This document shows positions 52,744 through 61,153 of a DNA stretch of 64,000 bases, in pieces; the stretch's first letter is position 1, and every line of letters starts with the position of its first letter. The notes under the pieces were generated by a model, which was not told where the DNA came from, made no database searches, and was given only the letters and a program-made list of their open reading frames with translations. A program made the position numbers and the translations under genes. This DNA comes from CALODL01 sp942492115 (GTDB lineage: Bacteria > Planctomycetota > Phycisphaerae > UBA1845 > CAIVHJ01): the NCBI GenBank assembly GCA_942492115.1, contig CALODL010000017.1, forward strand, positions 62,001 through 126,000, in the 5' to 3' direction.

Positions 52744-53024
52744 GAAAGAAGAGAAGAGGAACGTCCGAAGTCGGACGGCTGAGGCCCTTGCGCCCGGGCA
52801 CGACGTTGAGGACGGCCGGCTCGGCCTGAACCATGATCACTTGCTGTGGCATGGTCGGGAACAGGAACGTCCTCTGGGCCGGATCATGGGGATCGAACTG
52901 CAGGTCAATGCTGAACTGGCCGACGGCATCGCGCGAAGCCTGGTCTTGACCTGTCCCTGGCTCAGTAGAGTGCGATCATGAGACTCAGACTCATCACTTT
53001 GACGGCATGGTGCGATATGGACAT
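52727..53024 (-). pseudogene. Small gene interrupted by a frameshift near TGA 52962-52964
   Basis: On the minus strand ATG 53024 has a strong GGAGG five bases upstream and encodes 20 residues ending MSLSLMIALY before a TGA. One base further, in the +1 frame, a second open frame continues (EPGTGQDQ, then FSIDLQFDPHDPAQRTFLFP and PQQVIMVQAEPAVLNVVPG, to PLLFFPTAEK) and stops at TAG 52727-52729. The second frame has no good start codon of its own until MPQQV, and its composition looks like a real protein, so the two pieces probably are one gene broken by a frameshift. The join has the form TAC-TGA-G, which would allow a +1 shift as in prfB-type sites. It may also be a sequencing error or a decayed gene. 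No homolog is recognised. Confidence 0.5.
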
Positions 53025-53106
53025 CGGATCCTCCGACGGTGAGGGGCTCTCGGATCTGAATGGCCATTATACGGCATCGATCCGACAGAGACCTACTGTC
53101 CCGGAC

Positions 53107-54993
53107 CTAAGGGTGCGCCGGGTTTGGCGACACGCGCCGCAGAACGGTGACCGCATCCCGTTGCCAGACGATCGTGTAACGACGGGCGTTGATCAGTCTA
53201 CCCAGGTGGGCGTGCATATCGCGCATGGCGGATTCGCCTGCAAAATTGTCATTGCCATCCACCACGATCCACTCGGGAGGTGGATCGGGTTGGAGATGCA
53301 ACGGGTAAACGCGTTCATAGTCGACGAAGTGCGCTGCCAGCCGCGGTGTCGCCTGAACCGTGTCCCCGCGAGGAATCAACGCCTGCAGATCCGCGGTCGC
53401 GACCGGACGTGCTCCGGGATCGAGCGGCAAATCGCGCCACAACCGCGACCCGGGCGACAGACCCAGCGCATAATGGGCCAACGCACAGCACACCACCACT
53501 GCAACGACCCGCGCACGCCGTTGCCGTGGCGAACAGCGCGTGCACCCTTCGAGCGTGGCGAACCACACGACGGCCAGGATCGAGGACTGATGCCAGAATC
53601 GCACCGATGCAAAGTCGAGCGTGTTCATCAGGCAGATGAACACGAACGTGGGCACCGCGGCCAGTAGCACCGTTCGCCGAGTCGCGATGCAGGCGACCGG
53701 GGCGAGCAGTGTGAGAGCAAAACCCAGCACGCGCCAGCGCAGCAGGCGTCCGAACACAATATGGGGTTGAGTGATCAAGGTCTTGAGGATGGCGGCTGGC
53801 TCTTGACCAAGCGATTCGAACAGATACAACTTGGAATACGCGCCTGCGGTGTTCCACGCGGGAACGATTGCACACATCACGACGCAGAAATAAGCCACGC
53901 ACATCACGGCCAGGGCTGCCCCCCACCACTGCCGGCGATCTCCGAGCACGACGCACATGCCATAGGCCGCGTAGACGATAGCCACGTTCTCCTTCATGGA
54001 CAACGCCAGGACCACGAAGAGCGCTCCGGCTATCCACTGCCGCCGCGCAAGATGATAGAAGCTCCACAACATCAGTGGAATCGCCAGGAGGATCTCGTGG
54101 AAGCCATACGATCCACCGTAGATCACGCGGCTGCTCGCCGGGAACAGCAGGTAGGCAACACTCAGCATGAGCGCTGACCACGGACCGATCTCGCGCACGC
54201 GGCACAGGGCATAGATCGCCAGGGCTCCGCTACTGACCGCCACCGCGCCCACGACCATGAGCGTGTGGACGTGCGGATAGCAGGCGTACACCGGAACCAG
54301 CAGATACAAACCCGGACTGAAATGCTCGCCAAAGAAGTGGTGACCAAACGCCTCGCAGTACAACCCGCGCCCGCGCAGGACATTGAGCAACATTTCGGCG
54401 TAATAGCCGATATCGGGACTGCCATAGATCCACATGCGAAACAGAGCAGCCTGGATCACGACGTGGAAGAGCGACGCAGCAAGGACCACCCCAACGACAA
54501 TCCACCACGCTGGCTCACGCCACCACCGAACGGGCCGGGAAGCGTCGTCCGCGTCAGCCGGGACCCTCAGCGCCGCCACGCGCCCAATGGCCCACCCGGC
54601 TGGAACGATACTGGCCAGGATGATCAACCCGCAGAGGACGGACGGCTGTGCCGCGGCGTGCATCCACGCCACGCCGGCCCAGCTGACGCACAATACCGCG
54701 GGCCACATCGCGTGCCCGAGGGCGCCACAGCGCGCGGCACGCGCTCCCGCGGCCGTCCGCAGGGTGCTCACGGCCAGAACGACGCCACCCATGACGGCCC
54801 CCACGACGGCCGGGAAAATCAATGAGACATCTGTGGGCCAACGCAGTAGATCGTACTTGAGTGGATGAATGACACCCGTGTACAACACGTACCCGAGAAT
54901 CGCGAGGTGGGCCGAGGCCACCGTCCACACGATCACCGCCAGCCCGGTTCGTACCGGATGAACGTGGTCGTGATCTGCAGACACCTCCGTCAT
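53107..54993 (-). CDS. DUF2079 family polytopic membrane protein
   Basis: A 628-residue membrane protein with 12 or more hydrophobic segments. FGHHFFGEHFSPGLYLLVP near residue 225 and RQWIAGALFVVLALSMKEN around residue 335 are DUF2079 features; the family resembles glycosyltransferase-type (GT-C fold) membrane proteins. A soluble C-terminus follows the last helix. ATG 54993 is chosen because upstream candidates overlap the divergent DinB-like gene; only 49 bp separate the two starts, and no clear ribosome-binding site precedes it. Lipid-linked sugar transfer is a guess from the fold; no substrate can be named. Confidence 0.82.
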   Translation of the reverse strand: MTEVSADHDHVHPVRTGLAVIVWTVASAHLAILGYVLYTGVIHPLKYDLLRWPTDVSLIFPAVVGAVMGGVVLAVSTLRTAAGARAARCGALGHAMWPAVLCVSWAGVAWMHAAAQPSVLCGLIILASIVPAGWAIGRVAALRVPADADDASRPVRWWREPAWWIVVGVVLAASLFHVVIQAALFRMWIYGSPDIGYYAEMLLNVLRGRGLYCEAFGHHFFGEHFSPGLYLLVPVYACYPHVHTLMVVGAVAVSSGALAIYALCRVREIGPWSALMLSVAYLLFPASSRVIYGGSYGFHEILLAIPLMLWSFYHLARRQWIAGALFVVLALSMKENVAIVYAAYGMCVVLGDRRQWWGAALAVMCVAYFCVVMCAIVPAWNTAGAYSKLYLFESLGQEPAAILKTLITQPHIVFGRLLRWRVLGFALTLLAPVACIATRRTVLLAAVPTFVFICLMNTLDFASVRFWHQSSILAVVWFATLEGCTRCSPRQRRARVVAVVVCCALAHYALGLSPGSRLWRDLPLDPGARPVATADLQALIPRGDTVQATPRLAAHFVDYERVYPLHLQPDPPPEWIVVDGNDNFAGESAMRDMHAHLGRLINARRYTIVWQRDAVTVLRRVSPNPAHP

Positions 54994-55042
54994 GTGGGGT
55001 GTATTTAACGGAACTTGAGCCCACAAGTACAGGAGCCTTGCC

Positions 55043-55537
55043 ATGCCTGATGCACTGTCGACCGGATTGGCTACGTTGGAGTTCTCACGCAGCAACCTGC
55101 TGTCCTTCATGGAAGACATCCCGGCCGATCAGATGTGCCACCAGCCCGTCGAAGGCGGGAATCACACACTGTGGATTGCCGGGCACCTGGCTCAGACCGA
55201 CGACTTCTTCCTCACCGCACTCGCGGGCCGCGCTCCGGCCTGCCCGGCCAGCTACCGCACACTGTTCGGCATGGGCTCGCAGCCGGTCAACGACCCCGCG
55301 GCCTACCCGTGCCTCGACGACATCAAGGCTCAGCTGGACGCCCGCCGTACCGATCTGGTCGCCTGGCTGAAAAGCCTGTCCCTTGACCAGCTGGCCGCCC
55401 CGCTCACCGGCGATCTCGCTGGATTCGCCCCAGCGCACGTCGCGCTGGCCGGCGCCCTCGCCTGGCACGAGGGACTGCATACCGGACAGCTGACGTTCAT
55501 CCGCAAAAGCCTGGGAATCGGGCCGAAGTTCGGTTAG
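55043..55537 (+). CDS. DinB-like metal-binding protein
   Basis: A 164-residue four-helix-bundle protein. The metal triad is visible: His48 in WIAGHLA, and His142 and His146 in WHEGLHTGQL. DinB/YfiT family members are metal-dependent, often thiol-transferase or DNA-damage-inducible proteins, and most are uncharacterised. ATG 55043 follows GGAG by 8 bases. It is divergent from the DUF2079 gene and converges with the nitrilase-like gene, whose stop is 14 bp away. Confidence 0.88.
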   Translation: MPDALSTGLATLEFSRSNLLSFMEDIPADQMCHQPVEGGNHTLWIAGHLAQTDDFFLTALAGRAPACPASYRTLFGMGSQPVNDPAAYPCLDDIKAQLDARRTDLVAWLKSLSLDQLAAPLTGDLAGFAPAHVALAGALAWHEGLHTGQLTFIRKSLGIGPKFG

Positions 55538-55551
55538 CCACGAAGTCAAGG

Positions 55552-56514
55552 TCAGGTGTGCGCAACCGGCGGAGTCAACAGACCGACCCGCGTGCGGTAG
55601 TCGTAATACTCGCGCACCATCTCCGCGTCGATCGTCGTGCGCACAACACCCTCCACGCCGCGCTCGATGGTCACGCGCACCGCTTCGAGATCGGGGCGCT
55701 GCCCCGGATCACACAACGTGGACGCACCGCACGTATAGTGCACACCATCACCAAGGGCTGGCGCGGCCGACGTGTGTGCGATGGCCGTCGACGACACGGG
55801 CGCACTATCGTGACGTTTGCCCTGCAGACGCCCAAGGGAGTAGGTCATTCCCGGCGCGTGCACACTGCCAACCGACACGTCGATATCACGTAGCGCATGC
55901 CGTGCACTGGACCAGTCACTGACTGCTGTGGCGAAGCCGTTTTCCATCGCCCGCGTCAACGCCAGACCGTGCCACAGCGCCCGGGCATAGTCGACATGCC
56001 GATCGGACGGCACACCGGTCTTGATCGGTACGCACAACACATCGATGCGTCCACGCAGGTCGGCAACAGTCGGGGCATGCCACACATCCGCGCAAATGAG
56101 TACGCTGACCCGCACCCCGTTGATCTCGAACACGGACGTTGCTGCACCGGCCTGGTGGGTATCCTGTTCGCCGGCAAACAACCGCTGCTTGACGTATTCG
56201 TCCTGTCGCTCGCCGTCCGGGCCCAGGACATAGCACACATTCTCGAACCGCCCGCCATCCGCCCGGCGATGCACCGTACCGCCCACGAGAGTCGCCTGCC
56301 TGACCCTGGCCAGCGTGCTCAGGAACTGCATGGCCTTGTCGTGCTCAGCCCCGTCCGACGCCTCCTCAGCCGGCAACCCCTGCCAGCCTTCAGGCAGCAC
56401 GATCAAGTCGACACTCGCAGGCAGCGCTTCGACCGTCTTGCGCAACAGCATCATATTGGCCATGGTCTGCCCCCAGCGCAGGGCAGGCTGCAAAATAGCG
56501 ACGTGAATCGACAT
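55552..56514 (-). CDS. Nitrilase superfamily carbon-nitrogen hydrolase
   Basis: A 320-residue hydrolase. The catalytic triad is Glu42 (VLPEGW), Lys109 (DEYVKQRLF) and Cys141 (SVLICADVWH). The family hydrolyses amides or nitriles, or acts in N-acyl transfer. No amidase subfamily motif stands out, and no membrane segment is present. It is preceded by ~500 bp of repeats and hairpins (56515-57020) and ends 14 bp from the DinB-like gene. Confidence 0.92.
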   Translation of the reverse strand: MSIHVAILQPALRWGQTMANMMLLRKTVEALPASVDLIVLPEGWQGLPAEEASDGAEHDKAMQFLSTLARVRQATLVGGTVHRRADGGRFENVCYVLGPDGERQDEYVKQRLFAGEQDTHQAGAATSVFEINGVRVSVLICADVWHAPTVADLRGRIDVLCVPIKTGVPSDRHVDYARALWHGLALTRAMENGFATAVSDWSSARHALRDIDVSVGSVHAPGMTYSLGRLQGKRHDSAPVSSTAIAHTSAAPALGDGVHYTCGASTLCDPGQRPDLEAVRVTIERGVEGVVRTTIDAEMVREYYDYRTRVGLLTPPVAHT

Positions 56515-56570
56515 AGGCCCTTAGGTTAAGGAATCAACTATCGCTTATCCAATCGAGACAGTACGAACCA

Positions 56571-56860
56571 AGCACCCCCAGACCCAAACGGGGCTTTGAG
56601 CGCGCAAGTAACCAACTGAAGTGATAGACCAGACCAATCACGCCCCGCGAAAATCGAACGGCGCCCCCAGAACGGGCTGGAAGTACCCTGAGCGAACGGG
56701 GCCTTCACACCCAAGTTACCCAACTGCGTGATCACACGGCAACTCACGCCCCGCGAGAATCAAACGGCGCCCCCAGACGGGCTGGAAGTACCCTGAGCGA
56801 ACGGGGCCCTCCACCCAAGTTACCCAACTGCGTGATGACACAGTTGTCTAACGCCCCGCG
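56571..56860. repeat. Tandem repeat of ~106 bp, two full and two degenerate copies
   Basis: Full copies lie at about 56639-56744 and 56745-56849 (period 106, then 105). Both contain CACGCCCCGCG, GGCTGGAAGTACCCTGAGCG and CCCAAGTTACCCAACTGCGTG. A degenerate copy precedes them (56571-56638, with CAAGTAACCAACTGAAGTGAT) and the start of another follows at 56850. No gene lies here; short minus-strand frames repeat the peptide 'QLGNLG' only because the DNA repeats. Confidence 0.85.
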
Positions 56861-56876
56861 GGGATGCAACGGGGCA

Positions 56877-56963
56877 GAGCCCCTTGCCAGGGGGCTCGGG
56901 GGACGGCCGTCCCCCGAAGTAAAAGGGAGAAGGGACGAGCCCTTGAGAGTAGGGCTCGTCCCT
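56877..56963 (-). terminator. Cluster of three strong hairpins beyond the regulator gene
   Basis: Three dyads follow one another: a 7-bp stem (56877-56883 with 56891-56897), a perfect 20-bp palindrome (56897-56916), and a perfect 13-bp stem (56931-56943 with 56951-56963, 7-nt loop). The last lies 58 bp after the stop of the response regulator on the minus strand and would be met first by RNA polymerase. A short CTCCCTTTT follows rather than a clean T-run, so termination is likely but not certain. Confidence 0.55.
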
Positions 56964-57020
56964 GGAGTCAGGTGCATGAACCGACTCTCCGGTCGATTCA
57001 CCACAGAGTCAATTCAGGAA

Positions 57021-57812
57021 TCAGCTCACCGGCCGATGATGCAGGACGTAACCTTGACGCCGCACCGTGTGGATCAGACGGGTGTGCTTACCACTCTCGG
57101 TCTTGTTACGCAGGTAATTGACGTACACGTCAACGACATTGCTGTCGTGCTTGCGTAGCGTGCCCCACACGTTCTGAAGAATCTTATCGCGACTGAGAAC
57201 TTCCTCGGCGTTCTGGACGAAGAAGGACAGCAGCGAGAATTCACGACGCGACAGTTCGATACGCGTTTCGCCACGATAGGCGACGCGCGATGCGAGATCC
57301 ATGACCAGGTCGGCGTAGCGCAGATCGAGACTGCCTTCGCCACTCCGTGACTGTCCGTTCTTGGTGTGACTGCGCCGCATCAGCGAACGCAGTCGGGCAC
57401 TCATCTCATGGTTCGAGAAAGGCTTGGTGATGAACTCGTCCGCCCCACTTTCAAATCCACGCACACGCTCGTTGACGGTGCTGACTTCGCTGAGCACGAC
57501 AATCGGGACATGGTCGTGGCGGGCGCGAATACGAACGCAGGTGTCTTCCCAGCGGTCGTCGAAGCGGTCGAGATCGAGCAGGACCAGATCGTACAGCCGC
57601 GATGGAACGCTACCCTGCTCGAGGTCCTGGCTTCGCAGGATGTCTACGTCAAACCCCTGGTTGGTCAGTAGATGGCAGACCGGGGTGAACTGCCCAGCTT
57701 CGGCGAACACCGCGGCGCTTTGGGACACGCGTGTCCTCAGGCCGTTGATGGCGTGTCCGTTGCCGCTGCCGTTCACTGTGGCGACTGCCTGTGTTGCTGG
57801 AATCGTGACCAT
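57021..57812 (-). CDS. OmpR-family DNA-binding response regulator with a degenerate receiver
   Basis: A 263-residue protein. A receiver-like domain (residues ~35-150) is followed by a winged-helix OmpR/PhoB domain (ELSRREFSLLSFFVQN, then VDVYVNYLRNKT and IHTVRRQGYVL). The phosphoacceptor-like Asp is in LVLLDLD, and the Lys is in FITKPFS. The usual acidic pair after beta-1 is replaced: AVFAEAG stands where 'VVDDD' is expected. It may therefore be phosphorylated poorly or act by another signal. The winged helix shows it binds DNA in the cytoplasm. ATG 57812 is preceded by GGAGAGGAAG. It lies 372 bp downstream of the NtrC-type regulator. Confidence 0.88.
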   Translation of the reverse strand: MVTIPATQAVATVNGSGNGHAINGLRTRVSQSAAVFAEAGQFTPVCHLLTNQGFDVDILRSQDLEQGSVPSRLYDLVLLDLDRFDDRWEDTCVRIRARHDHVPIVVLSEVSTVNERVRGFESGADEFITKPFSNHEMSARLRSLMRRSHTKNGQSRSGEGSLDLRYADLVMDLASRVAYRGETRIELSRREFSLLSFFVQNAEEVLSRDKILQNVWGTLRKHDSNVVDVYVNYLRNKTESGKHTRLIHTVRRQGYVLHHRPVS

Positions 57813-58184
57813 TGGCTTCCTCTCCTCAGTTCAGTTGGGGACCCATTCTCCGCATGCCTCCTCGTGCACAGCCCCATATCACATGGCGTGCCACTCGACC
57901 CCCGATCCGCCTCAGAATGCCGCAATCGACCTCATTACAGGGCTTTAATGTGTTAAGGTTTAATGGGTTACGACAAAGCGCGTAGAATAAAAAAGGTGCA
58001 ATCCTCTCCGTTTTGGTGCAATGGCGGATGGCCGGATTGAACCACATGGCCGGATCCGGCCACTGAATCCGACCAATCGCGACCCGATCGCCCGGGACAG
58101 GTCAGACGGGGCAGGGTCCTATAATGAGGACTTGCGGCGCCCCCGATCAACGGTGGTTGCGGCGGGCAGCGATAGAGACGTGGG
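57813..58184. other. Intergenic region upstream of the OmpR-type regulator; no gene seen
   Basis: About 370 bp without a credible gene. It contains AT-rich DNA around 57940-58000 and short direct repeats (GGTGCAAT at 57995-58002 and 58015-58022; TTTAATG twice near 57944-57965). These are likely regulator-binding or promoter elements of the minus-strand regulator gene, but no clear -35/-10 pair could be defended. Confidence 0.4.
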
Positions 58185-59576
58185 CTACTTGCTGATGTTC
58201 ATACTTTCCAGCCTGCGACGCAGGGCTCCGCGGCTGAGGCCGAGCAGCTTGGCTGCCTCCGACACGTTGCCATCGGTGCGGTCGAGGGCCTGCTCGATCA
58301 GCATCCGCTCCGTACTGGCGAGGGTGCAGGTGGGATCGAGGAAATCGAACTTGAAGCCGGTCGTGTTCTCCGACGCCGTCGACAGCTCGTTGTCACCCGA
58401 GGACAGGCCGAGGTGGTGCGCTCGGACGACCCCACTGTCGGTCAACAGAGTGACGTTCTCCATGACGTGTGACAATTCACGGATGTTCCCGGGCCAGCGA
58501 TAGTGCCGCATGCGCTCGATAGAATCAGCGGCCAGTTCGGGCACACGCCGCCTGTACTTGCGTGCAAACTTGGCCAGGAAATGGCGGGCCAGTCGTTCGA
58601 TGTCGTCAGGTCGTTCGTGCAGTGCCGGCAGTGCAAAGGTGAACACGTTCAAGCGGTAGAACAGGTCATCCCGAAACGTGCCATCCTTGATACGAGCCTC
58701 GAGGTCGGCATTGGTTGCTGCAACGAAGCGGGCGTGGAGATGGCGATCTCGCGTACCACCAATGCGCCTGAAGGTCCGGTTCTCGAGAGCGTTGAGGAGT
58801 TTGGCCTGGAGGTCGATGGGCAGTTCGCCTATTTCATCGAGGAAGATCGTGCCGTGACCGGCGATCTCGAGCAGGCCGCGTTTGGTGCCCTTGGCATCGG
58901 TGAATGCGCCGCGCTCGTGACCGAACAATTCGCTCTCGATCAATTCGCGTGGCAGAGCCGCGCAGTTCAGTTGGACGAATGGTTCGTCTGTGACCGGGCT
59001 GTGACTGTGGATGTAGCGCGCAAACAGGTCCTTACCCGTACCCGTCTCACCGAGCAGTAGGATGGTGGGCAAGTCTGCCGACCGTTCGACGTCAGGCGCC
59101 GCAATGCGCCGAGCCATGTCGATGAGGCGCAGAAAATTCTCATCACGTCCAATGATCTCGATCTCCTGGTTCTGCGGATGGGTGCGCTCGAGCAACTCGA
59201 GGCGACCCTTCAATTGCTGGGCGGCCAGGTTGCGCTCGATGACCATATTGAGCTGTTCGAGATCGATCGGCTTCTCGATATAGTCCACGGCACCCTCGCG
59301 CATCGCGGCAACCGCGTTGGAAATCGAGGCAAATCCGGTCATGACCACGATCGGAAAATCGTGCCCCTCATCCTTGATGCGCCGAATCAGGGTCAAGCCA
59401 TCGAGATCGGGCAGGCGAATGTCGACGAATGCAATATCCGGAGAGGACTCCTCGAGGTGATGCAGGAACTGTTCCGCAGCTTCGAACGCGTGGCAATCGT
59501 GGCCCACGCGTTTGAGTTCGAGCTGCAGCGAATGCCGCAGGGACGCTTCGTCGTCGACGATGACCAGATCAGCCAT
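58185..59576 (-). CDS. NtrC-family sigma-54-dependent response regulator
   Basis: A 463-residue regulator. The receiver starts MADLVIVDDEAS with phosphoacceptor Asp52 in FVDIRLPD and Lys in YIEKPI. The AAA+ domain has Walker A LLGETGTGKD, the sigma-54-contacting GAFTDA loop (HERGAFTDAKG) and Walker B IFLDEIGEL. The C-terminal Fis-type helix-turn-helix (NVSEAAKLLGLSRGALRRRL) binds DNA. ATG 59576 overlaps the histidine kinase stop by 8 bp (ATGGCTGA), so translation is coupled. It activates sigma-54 promoters on phosphorylation by the adjacent kinase; target genes are not identified here. Confidence 0.95.
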   Translation of the reverse strand: MADLVIVDDEASLRHSLQLELKRVGHDCHAFEAAEQFLHHLEESSPDIAFVDIRLPDLDGLTLIRRIKDEGHDFPIVVMTGFASISNAVAAMREGAVDYIEKPIDLEQLNMVIERNLAAQQLKGRLELLERTHPQNQEIEIIGRDENFLRLIDMARRIAAPDVERSADLPTILLLGETGTGKDLFARYIHSHSPVTDEPFVQLNCAALPRELIESELFGHERGAFTDAKGTKRGLLEIAGHGTIFLDEIGELPIDLQAKLLNALENRTFRRIGGTRDRHLHARFVAATNADLEARIKDGTFRDDLFYRLNVFTFALPALHERPDDIERLARHFLAKFARKYRRRVPELAADSIERMRHYRWPGNIRELSHVMENVTLLTDSGVVRAHHLGLSSGDNELSTASENTTGFKFDFLDPTCTLASTERMLIEQALDRTDGNVSEAAKLLGLSRGALRRRLESMNISK

Positions 59577-61083
59577 GGTGGGAATCACCCTGTTGCTGTG
59601 TACTGCGGTTGATCTCGATACGGAACGTAGCGCCACTCCGGCCCTCGACGTGATCGAGAAGGACCAGGGTGCCGTTGTGCGCCTCGATGATTTTACGGGC
59701 CATCGATAACCCGATGCCGGTGCCACCCGGCTTGGTACTGAAGTATGAATCGAAGACCTGCTTGGTCAACTCTTCCGGTACACCCCGTCCGGCATCGGTG
59801 ATCTCGATACGAAATCGACCATTGACCGGGTGGGCCTTGAATCGGACCGCCGCTCCAGCAGGCGACGCCTGAATGGCGTTGTCCAATATCGACGCCACGG
59901 CCTGCACGAAATACTGGGCGTCGACTTCGATATTCTGACCGGCCCTTTCGGGCTCATATTGGATATCGACGCTTTTGCGGTCCATCGCCGGTTTGAAGAT
60001 CTGGCTGAGGGTCGACACCATCTCGTCAAGATCGGTGGCCTCGGGCCGAAGCTCCAGTGGGCGATTGAGGTGCAGCAACTCCTTCAGCCATTGTTCGAGC
60101 GAGTCGACGGTCTCGATAATACGTCGCTGCAGTCGATGGGCGTCATCGGAATCGTCGACATTCAGTGCTGTCTGTGCCGATGCACGGATGCCTGCAAGTG
60201 GATTTCGAATGTTGTGCGCGACGACCGAGACCATTTCACCAACCGCGGCCATGCGCTCAGTGGTCTTCAGTTGACGCTGGGCCGTCGACAGTGATTCGGC
60301 CATATGATTGACCTCGACCGCCAGGTTGCCCAGTTCGTCTCGCCGGCGATAGCCGAGGCGGTAATCCAAGTTGCCTGCGGCAATCTGCTCGGTGGCCGCG
60401 CGGATGTCGCCGATCGGGGCAATGACCCAGTTACGAAACAGCGACATGATCACGACCATGATGCCAAACTCGATCACGGCCATGCCGAGCAGGGTGAAGT
60501 TCACGCGTTCGGTCGCGCTGCGCGTCTCGATGGCACCGGACCGGCGCGCGAGATCGAGGGCCGACGCAGCATCGCGCATGAGTTCGTCGAGCGCCGCCCG
60601 ACGCTGGTCATGCTCCGCGAGGACACGTCGTTGATCGACCGTCAGTACCGGCGTGGAGTAGTCTTTGGTCAGGCGACGCATGCGCAGCAAATGGCCCTGC
60701 AATGCAGTGCTCAACGCGGGCAATCCCGGAACGTCGCGGACCTCCTGCATGTGTTCATCCATGCGCCGTAAGTCGGCCTCCAGGACGGTCGTCCAATACA
60801 CGATCGCGGCGTGCTCCGTCTTGACGAGTTGATCATCATCGGTGACCTGGGCCAGCACACGAATCTGGGCATCGAGCCCCTCGCGAATGTACTCGAGAAT
60901 CGCGGACGCGTGGAATGTGTTGTCGAAGGCCTCGGTCGCTTCAGCCAACAGGATCTTGTTGGCCCAGATTGCGGCATAAATATTGACCGCAACCGCGAGA
61001 CAGAACAGCACGACGACCAGAATGAACTTGAACCGCAGACTCAATCCATGAACCCCGTTGACGACGAACTGGGTACCACACAA
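59569..61083 (-). CDS. Sensor histidine kinase paired with the NtrC-type regulator
   Basis: A 504-residue kinase if the TTG at 61083 is used. Transmembrane helices lie near residues 18-41 and 196-222, so the input domain (~150 residues, helical, with a four-helix-bundle-like character) is periplasmic. A HAMP domain follows (APIGDIRAATEQIAAGNLDY). The HisKA H-box VVAHNIRNPLAGIR has the phosphorylated His290. HATPase_c motifs follow: SILDNAIQAS (N box), ITDAGRGVPEE (G1) and KPGGTGIGLSMARKI (G2). Start choices are uncertain: TTG 61044 is another. It overlaps the regulator gene by 8 bp. The signal is unknown. Confidence 0.93.
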   Translation of the reverse strand: MCGTQFVVNGVHGLSLRFKFILVVVLFCLAVAVNIYAAIWANKILLAEATEAFDNTFHASAILEYIREGLDAQIRVLAQVTDDDQLVKTEHAAIVYWTTVLEADLRRMDEHMQEVRDVPGLPALSTALQGHLLRMRRLTKDYSTPVLTVDQRRVLAEHDQRRAALDELMRDAASALDLARRSGAIETRSATERVNFTLLGMAVIEFGIMVVIMSLFRNWVIAPIGDIRAATEQIAAGNLDYRLGYRRRDELGNLAVEVNHMAESLSTAQRQLKTTERMAAVGEMVSVVAHNIRNPLAGIRASAQTALNVDDSDDAHRLQRRIIETVDSLEQWLKELLHLNRPLELRPEATDLDEMVSTLSQIFKPAMDRKSVDIQYEPERAGQNIEVDAQYFVQAVASILDNAIQASPAGAAVRFKAHPVNGRFRIEITDAGRGVPEELTKQVFDSYFSTKPGGTGIGLSMARKIIEAHNGTLVLLDHVEGRSGATFRIEINRSTQQQGDSHHG

Positions 61084-61153
61084 TAGTTATGTGAATTGTA
61101 CGACGGGTGTGCTCCGGCGGACAACCGCGGAAGCTGTCGTGCGGAATGATCGA

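Noticed and set aside
56515..57004. Minus-strand short proteins containing QLGNLG
   Set aside because: The peptide recurs only because the underlying 106-bp DNA repeats; no start signal.
58115..58140. TATAAT on the plus strand as a promoter
   Set aside because: It has no matching -35 element, and the plus strand has no gene downstream of it.
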